Shown piece by piece: positions 16,009-24,009 of a stretch of 51,705 nt of DNA. A program made the translations under genes and the position numbers. The DNA is from RGIG3009 sp045595845 (GTDB taxonomy: Bacteria > Bacillota > Clostridia > Oscillospirales > Acutalibacteraceae): contig JAZOBF010000018.1 in assembly GCA_045595845.1 (NCBI GenBank), positions 1-51,705 on the forward strand, written 5' to 3'. Within the stretch, counting starts at the first letter, position 1; each line of letters begins with the position of its first letter. Under the pieces are notes generated by a model. The model was not told where the DNA came from. It was given only the letters and a program-made list of their open reading frames with translations, and did no database searches.

Positions 16009-16935
16009 ATGATTTGCAATACGATTTTAGAGGCACTGGGTAACACGCCCGTCATTCGCCTAAACCATATGACAGGACCAAATGACGCAGAAGTGTTGGT
16101 AAAGTTTGAAGGCTTGAATGTGGGCGGTTCAATCAAAACGCGCACTGCGTACAACATGATCTGTGACGCGGAAGAACGCGGATTGATCGGGAAAGACACC
16201 ATTATCGTGGAGCCCACCAGCGGTAATCAAGGCATCGGATTGGCACTGGTCGGCGCAGTGCGCGGCTACAAGGTCAAAATTATCATGCCCGATTCCGTCA
16301 GTGCGGAACGGCGGTTGCTGGTGCGGCAATACGGTGCCGAGGTAATTTTGGTTCATGATGCGGGCAACATCGGGCTTTGCATCGAAGAATGTCTGCAACT
16401 TGCTCTTAAAATGAAAGCAGAAAATCCAAATGTATTTGTCCCGCAACAATTTGAAAATCCTGCCAATCCCGCCATTCAGCGTTCGACTACCGCCCGTGAA
16501 ATACTCGAACAGGTAGACGGCACCATCGACGGATTTTGTTCCGGCATCGGAACCGGTGGTACCATTACGGGAATCGGCGAAGTGCTTAAAGCTGCCAATC
16601 CCGATATGACGATCTGGGCAGTCGAACCGGAAAACGCCGCCATTCTGTCCGGCGGCTCCATCGGCACCCATATTCAGATGGGAATCGGAGACGGCATCAT
16701 TCCCGCCATACTCAACCAAGCCATCTACGACGATGTGTGTCTGGTGAAAGACGAGGAAGCCTTACAAATATCCAAGGATTTGGCCGCCAAGGAAGGTATC
16801 TTGTGCGGCATCTCAAGCGGCACCAATGTGGCGGCAGCCCTTCGGCTTGCCAAACAACTTGGCAAAGGAAAACGCGTAATAACCGTGTTGCCGGATACCG
16901 CCGAACGGTATTTTTCTACCCCGTTATTCGAATAA
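16009..16935 (+). CDS. Cysteine synthase family PLP enzyme, divergent paralog
   Basis: 308 aa. PLP Lys43 is in GGSIKTR, the substrate loop reads PTSGNQG (69-75) instead of PTSGNTG, GTGGTITG is present in the second half, and GISSGTN is near the end. The fold is clearly that of the cysteine synthase family. The Gln in the loop and GLNVGGSIK in place of SLNPAGSVK suggest another substrate or product (for example a beta-replacement or H2S-releasing activity), which the sequence cannot settle. The ATG at 16009 is chosen over a GTG five codons upstream. It has its own promoter and terminator. Confidence 0.8.
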   Translation: MICNTILEALGNTPVIRLNHMTGPNDAEVLVKFEGLNVGGSIKTRTAYNMICDAEERGLIGKDTIIVEPTSGNQGIGLALVGAVRGYKVKIIMPDSVSAERRLLVRQYGAEVILVHDAGNIGLCIEECLQLALKMKAENPNVFVPQQFENPANPAIQRSTTAREILEQVDGTIDGFCSGIGTGGTITGIGEVLKAANPDMTIWAVEPENAAILSGGSIGTHIQMGIGDGIIPAILNQAIYDDVCLVKDEEALQISKDLAAKEGILCGISSGTNVAAALRLAKQLGKGKRVITVLPDTAERYFSTPLFE

Positions 16936-16938
16936 TAC

Positions 16939-16972
16939 AAACGGCTGAAAACAAAAGCTTTCAGCCGTTTTT
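16939..16972 (+). terminator. Terminator of second cysK-like gene
   Basis: 12-bp stem AAACGGCTGAAA / TTTCAGCCGTTT (16939-16950 and 16959-16970) with a T-run, 3 nt after the stop. Confidence 0.85.
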
Positions 16973-16974
16973 CC

Positions 16975-17003
16975 TTGTTTTTTTATATGTATCGTGATAC
17001 AAT
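16975..17003 (+). promoter_or_regulatory. Promoter of CLC gene
   Basis: TTGTTT (16975-16980), 17-nt spacer, TACAAT (16998-17003), about 33 nt before the start. No riboswitch-like structure fits between promoter and start. Confidence 0.5.
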
Positions 17004-17036
17004 AACAGGCAATTCAATGAATAGAGTCGGTGCTGT

Positions 17037-18632
17037 ATGAAACAATCCAAACATTATTCTATCAATCTGTTGGCTCCTTCGTTTTGGTTCGGTGCAATTA
17101 CAGGAACCATGACAGCCGTTGTCATTACGGTATACAAACTGTGCACGCATTTCGTCATTTCCGTCTCCGAGAGCGGGTATGCATATTTACGCGAACGATT
17201 GCTGTGGTTACCCGCCGTAATGATGGTATTAGCCGGACTCGCCATGCTGTTTGCCTATTGTTATCGCAAGTTCCCCACCTTGCGCGGCGGCGGTATTCCC
17301 ACCTCCATCGGCATTGTGAGAGGTCTGTTTTCTTTTCACTGGCTTGCAAATCTCATCGGCACCTTTGCGCTCTCGCTCACTTCGTTTATGATCGGTGTGC
17401 CGCTCGGTAACGAAGGACCGTCGGTACAGATAGGAACAGCAATCGGTAAAGGCACCATGTTTTTCACTCGAAAAAAGCACCGTGCATGGGATCGCTATGT
17501 CATGACCGGCGGAGCCTGTGCCGGCTTCTCGGTAGCAACCGGCGCCCCCATTTCGGGTATCCTCTTTGCCATCGAAGAAGCCCACCATCGCATCTCCCCC
17601 ATGATCCTGCTGACCTGTGCGGTTTCGGTCGTGTTTTCCCGCGTGACGGCAGAATTGTTATCTCCGCTTTGTGGTGTCAGCGTAGCACTGTTTCCACAAC
17701 TGTCATTACCCGCTTTATCGATTCGGGAAATCTGGATTCCGTTGTCCGTCGGTTTGGTTGTCGGTTTGTTTTCCGTAGTATTTTTAAAATATTTCCGCAT
17801 ACTCAACACCCTGTTCCACACCGTTCTCGGCAAAATAAATCGTGCTGTCAAAATCCTGCTCGTGTTTTTACTCACACTGGGCGTCGGGCTTTGTTCGTTT
17901 TCTTTCATATCCACCGGTCACGATCTCATCTTGTCATTATTTGACGGTAATTTTCCTCTGTATATGTTAGCGTTGATTCTTCTCATACGCACCACACTGA
18001 CTCTCAGTGCCAACGCCAACGGCATTACGGGCGGGCTGTTTGTCCCGTTGCTCGCAATCGGTGCGGTGGTATCCGCCCTGCTCGGTAAGGTGTTGGTTCC
18101 CCTGTTCGGGCTATCAGCCGAACAATACACCCTCGTGCTCGTTTTGGGTATCAGCGCCAGCATCGCGGGTATGATGAAAATGCCGTTGACGGCAATTGCC
18201 TTTTCCATCGAGACATTATCCTGCTCGGGTAATATTTTACCCGTCATCATCGTGACATCAACAGCGTTTGCTATCACCGAAATCTTTGGTGTTCGTTCCG
18301 TCAACGAAAAGGTGTTGGAGCGTAAGATTGACCATCTCAACGAATCCAAAACCGTAAAGGTAATCGACACTTTTGTGACGGTTCAGCCAAACTCGTTTGC
18401 TATCGGTAAACAGGTCCGTGATATTTTCTGGCCCGCCAATCTGTTTGTTTTGTCGGTACAGCACAATACCAATCGTCGTGCGCAAGTGGACGAACACGGT
18501 GAAAAAGTGCTGTGCGAGGGAGACACACTGCATGTACGCTACTCCACATTTGACGAAACACAAACCAAAACGGAACTCATCGCGATTGTCGGTAACCAAA
18601 TCTATGACGAAACCAAGACCGATATTGTATAA
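17037..18632 (+). CDS. CLC-family chloride channel/antiporter with RCK_C domain
   Basis: 531 aa. About ten hydrophobic segments form the CLC fold up to residue 425. Motifs seen: GGGIP (84-88), GNEGP (124-128, gating Glu126) and GGLFVP further on. The chloride-coordinating Ser of the usual GSGIP is Gly here. The presence of the Glu suggests an H+-coupled antiporter rather than a channel. The last ~80 residues form a TrkA_C/RCK_C domain (VRDIFWPANLFVLSV, LCEGDTLHVRYS) of the sort that senses small ligands. The ribosome site is weak. Ion specificity is open. Confidence 0.88.
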   Translation: MKQSKHYSINLLAPSFWFGAITGTMTAVVITVYKLCTHFVISVSESGYAYLRERLLWLPAVMMVLAGLAMLFAYCYRKFPTLRGGGIPTSIGIVRGLFSFHWLANLIGTFALSLTSFMIGVPLGNEGPSVQIGTAIGKGTMFFTRKKHRAWDRYVMTGGACAGFSVATGAPISGILFAIEEAHHRISPMILLTCAVSVVFSRVTAELLSPLCGVSVALFPQLSLPALSIREIWIPLSVGLVVGLFSVVFLKYFRILNTLFHTVLGKINRAVKILLVFLLTLGVGLCSFSFISTGHDLILSLFDGNFPLYMLALILLIRTTLTLSANANGITGGLFVPLLAIGAVVSALLGKVLVPLFGLSAEQYTLVLVLGISASIAGMMKMPLTAIAFSIETLSCSGNILPVIIVTSTAFAITEIFGVRSVNEKVLERKIDHLNESKTVKVIDTFVTVQPNSFAIGKQVRDIFWPANLFVLSVQHNTNRRAQVDEHGEKVLCEGDTLHVRYSTFDETQTKTELIAIVGNQIYDETKTDIV

Positions 18633-18651
18633 CCCCACTAACACATAAAAA

Positions 18652-18680
18652 AACCGCTCAACGGTTGTTGAGCGGTTCTT
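18652..18680. terminator. Terminator between CLC and SDR genes
   Basis: 10-bp stem AACCGCTCAA / TTGAGCGGTT with a 6-nt loop. It serves the CLC gene on the plus strand. On the minus strand it lies inside the last codons of the SDR gene, so part of that protein's C-terminus is encoded by the stem. Confidence 0.75.
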
Positions 18681-19545
18681 TTATACTGTCTTCTATTGAA
18701 CGATACATCGTTTCACTTTCCGTAGATGTACAGGAATGTAAGGGCCGTTTTTTGGGGAATCCCCACACATCAAACAGGCGCGGTCCAATCCATTCGTGAT
18801 ACCCGCACGCCTCGGCACAGCCCATAAAAATTGACAGGGCCGCTTTGCGCGGAGACATGAAAATCACCTTCATCGGATATTTAATAAGCGCAAAAATCCA
18901 TTTGGGGTAGTGTGCCGTAATATTCGTCAGCGTAATACCGGGGTGGCAAACGGAAAGTGTGGCGCGTGTTTCCTCGCGGAACAATTCATACAAGGAAAAC
19001 ATGATATACCGCTTCGCATTACCGTATACCAGCGACGCCTTGCGGCGGGTAGCAAAGTCGATGTCGGCGGTATCGGATTGGGAATAACGGTGCGCAATAC
19101 TGCCCACAATAACCACTCGCCCGCTCCGTTCTCGCAGTTGCGGCAACACCGCCTTGGTGATATAGTACGGCGCAATCGTGTTGATTTGAAACACATTATC
19201 GTACCCCTCAGGTGTCGTAAACCTCGGGATACTGTAGGCGCCCGCATTGTGAATGAGAATATCGATGGGTAATTGCCGCAGCTTCTCGCAAGCCGCCTCA
19301 ACGGACGCCATATTATCCAGTTGTATCGGTATCGGATGCAACCGTGCGTTGGCAAATTCGGCTTGCAGGTCACACCGCAACCGTGCGGAACGCTCGGGCG
19401 AGCGGTCCAACATAACAAGTGAGGCTCCCGCTTGCAGTAACAAGCGGCACAACTCGCGACCGATACCACCGGTCGAACCGGTGATGGCAACGGTTTTCCC
19501 GCGCAGGTCTATCGCCTGCTTTTGAAGCCATGTGGAAATTCGCAT
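18658..19545 (-). CDS. SDR-family oxidoreductase
   Basis: A 295-aa short-chain dehydrogenase. The NAD(P)-binding Gly motif TGSTGGIG is near 24-31, an NNAG-equivalent IHNAG follows, and the catalytic YGNAK (Tyr-x-x-x-Lys) is in the middle after GSIAHRY. The wording resembles retinol dehydrogenase/WWOX-like SDRs. The substrate is unknown. The ATG at 19545 is chosen because GGAGG precedes it; the open frame extends 71 codons further upstream through an unlikely sequence. Confidence 0.85.
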   Translation of the reverse strand: MRISTWLQKQAIDLRGKTVAITGSTGGIGRELCRLLLQAGASLVMLDRSPERSARLRCDLQAEFANARLHPIPIQLDNMASVEAACEKLRQLPIDILIHNAGAYSIPRFTTPEGYDNVFQINTIAPYYITKAVLPQLRERSGRVVIVGSIAHRYSQSDTADIDFATRRKASLVYGNAKRYIMFSLYELFREETRATLSVCHPGITLTNITAHYPKWIFALIKYPMKVIFMSPRKAALSIFMGCAEACGYHEWIGPRLFDVWGFPKKRPLHSCTSTESETMYRSIEDSIKEPLNNR

Positions 19546-19561
19546 GTACTTACCTCCGCAA

Positions 19562-19588
19562 AAGAGCCGAAGCAACGCTTCGGCTCTT
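19562..19588 (-). terminator. Terminator of glyA-DUF4432 unit
   Basis: 12-bp stem AAGAGCCGAAGC / GCTTCGGCTCTT with a 3-nt loop and a short T-run on the minus strand, between the DUF4432 stop and the SDR start. The SDR gene may be reached by read-through. Confidence 0.7.
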
Positions 19589-19600
19589 CCTGTATGCTTG

Positions 19601-20602
19601 TTAAAAGGCGCTGTCAAAATCGTTCTGATTATCCACAAAGGTAAAGGTAATGGCTTTGGTAGCGCTTTCTTCGGGTTGTAAAAACGGGAGCAGTCCGTTC
19701 GCGCGTTGTTGGCAACGAGGACTCGGATTGATATTACCGGGCTCAATACCGAGCACATAGTCGCGTCTGCCCATCATCTTCCACTCGGTCATGCACGGCA
19801 AATCTTGTTTGTCGTATGCGTACACGACGCCCGCGTCAATATCGGGGTTGTAGATACCTGCATGCACCTTTCCGTCTTTTTGCTCGATCATATCAAAGAA
19901 ATAGCACCGTTCTTCATAGTCTGCCTGCGGCTCTTCCATGATAAACGCGGTATCAAGAGTATCCTCAGACAATGGTGAGCTTCCCCACATACGGGTGTTC
20001 GGAATGCGTACCACACTGTTTTCGCTGAGCAACGGATAACCCATATTGCAGTGATACAACACACAGAAAGGTGCCTCTTTAGCGCCTTCGTTGGTAACGG
20101 TATCGGTCATCGTAAAGCTATCCTCCGTATACGAAACCGTATACACACGCTGTAACACCATGCGGCGGCCGAAGATCATACAGTCACGCACGGTGGTTTT
20201 GATCACCATACCTTCATCGGTTTCTTCAATACCGTTGAGTTGTGCCGGCATATGGCTGATGGAGCCATGCTGCGGAACCTGCTCGCCCTCGTCTTCACAC
20301 GGGCCGCCTGCACCTTCAAAACCGCAAGTGGTCATAAAGCCGGCGGTAAAAGACTTTAAGAAACCCATTCCCTCCGGTACACGGAATGCGGGTGCGACAT
20401 TTCCGCAAGGCGACATATACGCCATGTTTTTGCCTTTGTAAATGACGCGATTCATATCCGCACAACGGTCAAGCGAAATCCACAGTTCCAAGCCAAGGCC
20501 GTTACGCACGTACAAAAAGCGCATACCGTCCCCTTTGCCGCCTTGTAACCGATAAACCTCGGCACCGCGTGCTTGCAAGGGGTGTCCAACATAATACTTC
20601 AT
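19601..20602 (-). CDS. DUF4432 family (aldose-1-epimerase-like) protein
   Basis: 333 aa. Features of the galactose-mutarotase-like superfamily: LELWISLDRCADM near 37-49, GFEGAGGPCEDEGE, QHGSISHMPA and YHCNMGYPLL, giving conserved His and Asp/Glu positions of the sugar-binding cleft. Family members are thought to act on or bind sugars; no reaction is established here. The ATG at 20602 follows AAGGAGG. It is 13 nt after glyA and co-transcribed with it, a link I cannot explain. Confidence 0.75.
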   Translation of the reverse strand: MKYYVGHPLQARGAEVYRLQGGKGDGMRFLYVRNGLGLELWISLDRCADMNRVIYKGKNMAYMSPCGNVAPAFRVPEGMGFLKSFTAGFMTTCGFEGAGGPCEDEGEQVPQHGSISHMPAQLNGIEETDEGMVIKTTVRDCMIFGRRMVLQRVYTVSYTEDSFTMTDTVTNEGAKEAPFCVLYHCNMGYPLLSENSVVRIPNTRMWGSSPLSEDTLDTAFIMEEPQADYEERCYFFDMIEQKDGKVHAGIYNPDIDAGVVYAYDKQDLPCMTEWKMMGRRDYVLGIEPGNINPSPRCQQRANGLLPFLQPEESATKAITFTFVDNQNDFDSAF

Positions 20603-20615
20603 TGAAAAACCCTCC

Positions 20616-21854
20616 TTATTTATAAATCGGGAATTGCTCACAAAGTGCCACTACCTCGGCGGTCACACGCTCTTTTGTACCTTCAAAGTCCACCGCCGTG
20701 TCACGAATCCAAGCGGCAATCTTCTTCATTTCCTCTTTACCGAAACCACGGGAGGTGACAGCCGGAGTACCGATACGCACACCACTTGTGACAAACGGGC
20801 TTGCAGGATCATCGGGAATGGCGTTCTTGTTGACGGTGATATGCACCTCATCCAAGCGGTGCTCCAATTCCTTACCGGTGACGCCCATCGAGCGCAGGTC
20901 CAGCAGCATAAGGTGATTGTCCGTACCGCCGGACACCAAATCGAAGCCCTGTTTAACAAGTTCTTGGGCAAGTACCGCAGCGTTGTCGACAATGTTTTTT
21001 TGATAAGTTTTGAACTCATCGGTCAGCGCTTCGCCGAGCGCCACCGCTTTTGCCGCGATAATGTGCATCAACGGACCGCCCTGAATACCGGGGAATATGG
21101 CTTTATCAATTTGCTTCGCAAATTGTTCGCGGCACAGAATCATACCGCCACGAGGACCACGCAAGGTTTTGTGCGTGGTGGTGGTTACGATATCCGCATA
21201 CGGCACAGGATTCGGGTGCAACCCCGCCGCCACCAAACCGGCAATGTGTGCCATGTCTACCATCAAATACGCGCCGACTTCATCTGCAATTTCACGGAAC
21301 TTGGCAAAATCAATAGTGCGCGGATAGGCGCTGGCTCCCGCCACAATCAGTTTGGGTTTGCACTCAAGCGCCGTCTTGCGCACGGCATCGTAATCGATGC
21401 GCTGGGTATCGGAGCTCAAGGCATAGGGCACGGCATTGAAATACATCCCCGACATGTTCACGGGCGAACCGTGTGTTAAGTGACCGCCGTGTGCCAAATT
21501 CATACCGAGAATCGTGTCACCGGGTTTAAGCAGAGCAAAGTATACCGCAAGGTTCGCATTGGCACCGCTGTGCGGTTGTACATTCGCGTGCTCCGCACCA
21601 AACAGCTTTTTTGCACGATCGCGGGCAATATCTTCCACGATATCGACACATTCACAACCGCCGTAATACCGCTTGCCGGGATAGCCCTCCGCATATTTAT
21701 TGGTCAGAACACCGCCCGCTGCCATCAAAACAGCTTTGGAAACGATATTTTCCGATGCAATCAGTTCAATATTGTGCTGTTGACGATTCAATTCCGCCGC
21801 ACATGCAGCGTGTACCTCGGGATCAAATTGACCGAGCTCTTCAAAAAAGTTCAT
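20616..21854 (-). CDS. glyA: Serine hydroxymethyltransferase
   Basis: A 412-aa PLP enzyme interconverting serine and glycine with tetrahydrofolate, the main one-carbon source. PLP Lys229 is in TTTTHKTLRGPRGG, and the N-terminal ELIASEN and YAEGYPGKRYYGG blocks are intact. The ATG at 21854 follows GGGAGG by 8 nt. It has its own promoter and no visible glycine or folate riboswitch. Confidence 0.97.
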   Translation of the reverse strand: MNFFEELGQFDPEVHAACAAELNRQQHNIELIASENIVSKAVLMAAGGVLTNKYAEGYPGKRYYGGCECVDIVEDIARDRAKKLFGAEHANVQPHSGANANLAVYFALLKPGDTILGMNLAHGGHLTHGSPVNMSGMYFNAVPYALSSDTQRIDYDAVRKTALECKPKLIVAGASAYPRTIDFAKFREIADEVGAYLMVDMAHIAGLVAAGLHPNPVPYADIVTTTTHKTLRGPRGGMILCREQFAKQIDKAIFPGIQGGPLMHIIAAKAVALGEALTDEFKTYQKNIVDNAAVLAQELVKQGFDLVSGGTDNHLMLLDLRSMGVTGKELEHRLDEVHITVNKNAIPDDPASPFVTSGVRIGTPAVTSRGFGKEEMKKIAAWIRDTAVDFEGTKERVTAEVVALCEQFPIYK

Positions 21855-21876
21855 AAAACATCCTCCCTTTTGCAAA

Positions 21877-21904
21877 AGTATACCATAAACCCTTGTGTTT
21901 GCAA
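21877..21904 (-). promoter_or_regulatory. Promoter of glyA
   Basis: On the minus strand TTGCAA (21904-21899), 16-nt spacer, TATACT (21882-21877), about 22 nt before the start codon. Confidence 0.7.
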
Positions 21905-21967
21905 ACAGAAAAGCGTATAATTATTAAAAAATTTAGAAATTTTTGCGAAAATGAAGGAGGTGGGTGC

Positions 21968-22915
21968 ATGAAAACCGTTACCATCGGCAAAAACGACGCC
22001 GGACAGCGTGTGGATAAGTTTGTAACCAAAACTTTTCCGTTGTTGCCCGTATCCATGATGTACAAGTACATTCGGCAAAAGGATATTAAAATTAACGGTA
22101 AACGCTGTCACAACGCCGACCGTCTTGCCAAGGGCGACATCGTCACTATTTATGCGCCCGATGAGTTTTTGGCACCCGCCGCCTCAAAATATGAATTTCA
22201 GTATGCGGGAACAAAATTAGACATCGTATATGAAGACGAAAATCTTCTGTTGCTCAACAAGCCCGTGGGATTGCTCGTTCATCCCGACGAACACGAATAC
22301 CGCGACACGCTCATTTTCCGCGTACAACGGTATCTGTATGAAAAGGGTGAGTATCAGCCCGACCGCGAAAACAGTTTTGTACCCGCACTCGTCAACCGCA
22401 TCGACCGAAACACCTGCGGTATCGTCATCGCCGCTAAAAATGCGGCGGCGTTACGGATTTTAAACGAAAAACTCCGCCGTCGTGAGATTAAAAAATATTA
22501 CCTTTGCATTGTACACGGACACATGGAAAAATCCGAAGATACCCTGCAAGGATTTTTGGAAAAGAACGAGGCTCAAAACCGGGTATATATTTCTGAGCGT
22601 CAAGCGCGCGGTGCTCGCACCATCGCCACCCGCTATCGCGTAATAAAGGAACGCGACGGCTTGTCGTTGTTGGAAATCGAATTGATTACGGGCAGAACAC
22701 ACCAGATCCGCGCACACCTCGCCTCCATCGGGCATCCGTTGCTCGGTGACGGCAAGTACGGTACAAACGCACTCAACAAGGGAACGGGATTTTCCAAACA
22801 GGCTCTTTGTTCCTACCGCGTACAATTTGCGTTTGAAACCGATGCCGAGGACTTGCAATATTTAGACAAAAAAGAATTTACACTCGGTTCTGTTTGGTTT
22901 GCTGATGAGTTTTAA
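21968..22915 (+). CDS. RluA-family rRNA pseudouridine synthase
   Basis: 315 aa. An N-terminal S4 RNA-binding domain (about 12-65) precedes the catalytic domain with NRIDRNTCG (catalytic Asp146), LLNKPVGLLVHP (96-106) and GRTHQIRAHLASIGHPLLGD. The family modifies uridines in 23S rRNA or tRNA; which site cannot be told. The ATG at 21968 lies 6-9 nt after AAGGAGG. It is divergent from glyA across a short AT-rich region. Confidence 0.9.
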   Translation: MKTVTIGKNDAGQRVDKFVTKTFPLLPVSMMYKYIRQKDIKINGKRCHNADRLAKGDIVTIYAPDEFLAPAASKYEFQYAGTKLDIVYEDENLLLLNKPVGLLVHPDEHEYRDTLIFRVQRYLYEKGEYQPDRENSFVPALVNRIDRNTCGIVIAAKNAAALRILNEKLRRREIKKYYLCIVHGHMEKSEDTLQGFLEKNEAQNRVYISERQARGARTIATRYRVIKERDGLSLLEIELITGRTHQIRAHLASIGHPLLGDGKYGTNALNKGTGFSKQALCSYRVQFAFETDAEDLQYLDKKEFTLGSVWFADEF

Positions 22916-22948
22916 AAAAGCGCACCGCTTATTGCGGTGCGCTTTTTA
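22914..22948. terminator. Shared terminator between rlu and degV genes
   Basis: 14-bp stem AAAAAGCGCACCGC / GCGGTGCGCTTTTT with A- and T-runs on both sides, between convergent genes. Confidence 0.85.
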
Positions 22949-22949
22949 T

Positions 22950-23840
22950 TTAATCCTTGCGTTCCTCGCCCCAGAAGAACAGAGCAACGGTACCGGGACC
23001 TGTGTGACTGCCGATGGTTGTGCCGATATTGTTAATGAGCACCTTGCCCTTTAAGTTCGGGAAGCGCGCTTCTACCAGATCGGCAACTGCTTTAGCATCT
23101 TCGTAACAATCGGAATGGCACATATAGCATTTATCGGCATACTGTTCGCCGCCGTCGGCAAACTGCGCCATGCGCTCGACAATCTCGCGGATCACATTCT
23201 GCTTACCGCGAACCTTACTGCGCGGAACAAGCTGACCGTGGTGATTCACATTCAAAAGCGGGCACACGCCGAGCAAACCGCCAAAGAAACCCGCCGTCTT
23301 GGATACGCGACCACCTTTTACAAAGAAGGTTAGGTCGGAGGTAAAAAACCAGTGGTGTTGGCGTTTTTTATTGTCTTCTACCCATTGATGCAACTCATCA
23401 ATACTATACCCCGCGTCACGCAAATCGGCAAGCTTATCCATGATGAGACCGAAACCGGAAGAGGCGGCAAGGGAGTCCACAACATAGATCTTACGATCGG
23501 GAAAACGCTCTGCCGCGATCGCCGCCGCATTTCGTGCGGAATTGACCGAACCCGAAATACCGGAGGACAGGGCAATATGCAACACATCCTTACCGGTTTC
23601 TAACAGCGAGGTGAAATAGTGCAAGTATTCGGAAATGTTGACCTGAGAGGTCTGCGTATCCGCACCGTCACGCATCGCCTGATAGAAATCCGCAAAAGAC
23701 ATCGTCTGACCGAGATCATCGGCATAGTCCTGACCGTTCATAATATAATGGAAACAGATATAACGAATATCGCGGCTTTCGAAATGCTCTTTGGATAGGT
23801 CCGCCGTGGAACAGCAACTTAAAATGTACGAGTGGTTCAT
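22950..23840 (-). CDS. DegV family fatty-acid-binding protein
   Basis: 296 aa. Typical DegV layout: N-terminal STADLS (11-16), SQVNISEYLHYF (about 65-76), then LHIALSSGISGSVNSA with the lipid-carboxylate Ser, and TFFVKGGRVSKTAGF. DegV (FakB-like) proteins bind a fatty acid and hand it to FakA kinase for phosphorylation; fakA is not in the window. The start follows AAGGAGC by 6 nt. Confidence 0.9.
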   Translation of the reverse strand: MNHSYILSCCSTADLSKEHFESRDIRYICFHYIMNGQDYADDLGQTMSFADFYQAMRDGADTQTSQVNISEYLHYFTSLLETGKDVLHIALSSGISGSVNSARNAAAIAAERFPDRKIYVVDSLAASSGFGLIMDKLADLRDAGYSIDELHQWVEDNKKRQHHWFFTSDLTFFVKGGRVSKTAGFFGGLLGVCPLLNVNHHGQLVPRSKVRGKQNVIREIVERMAQFADGGEQYADKCYMCHSDCYEDAKAVADLVEARFPNLKGKVLINNIGTTIGSHTGPGTVALFFWGEERKD

Positions 23841-23940
23841 GATACAGCTCCTTATGTCATAATTTTCAACACTATGAGCATACCACAGTTTGGGAAATTT
23901 ATCACTCCATTACTCATTTTCTTTCCTCTACAAAAATCAA

Positions 23941-23978
23941 GCGGTAGTAGAATCGACAAAATGCCTTTCTACTACCGC
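23941..23978 (-). terminator. Terminator hairpin after ligA
   Basis: Perfect 12-bp inverted repeat GCGGTAGTAGAA / TTCTACTACCGC with a 14-nt loop, followed on the minus strand by ttgattttt. It lies 31 nt beyond the ligA stop in the 169-bp ligA-degV gap. The rest of that gap shows no gene. Confidence 0.65.
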
Positions 23979-24009
23979 GAGAATGCGTGTAATAAGACGG
24001 AAATCTCCC

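Noticed and set aside
16972..17036. Fluoride or other riboswitch before the CLC gene
   Set aside because: Only about 30 nt lie between promoter and start, and no conserved aptamer sequence is visible.
21855..21967. Glycine or tetrahydrofolate riboswitch before glyA
   Set aside because: The promoter is about 20 nt from the start, leaving no room for an aptamer.
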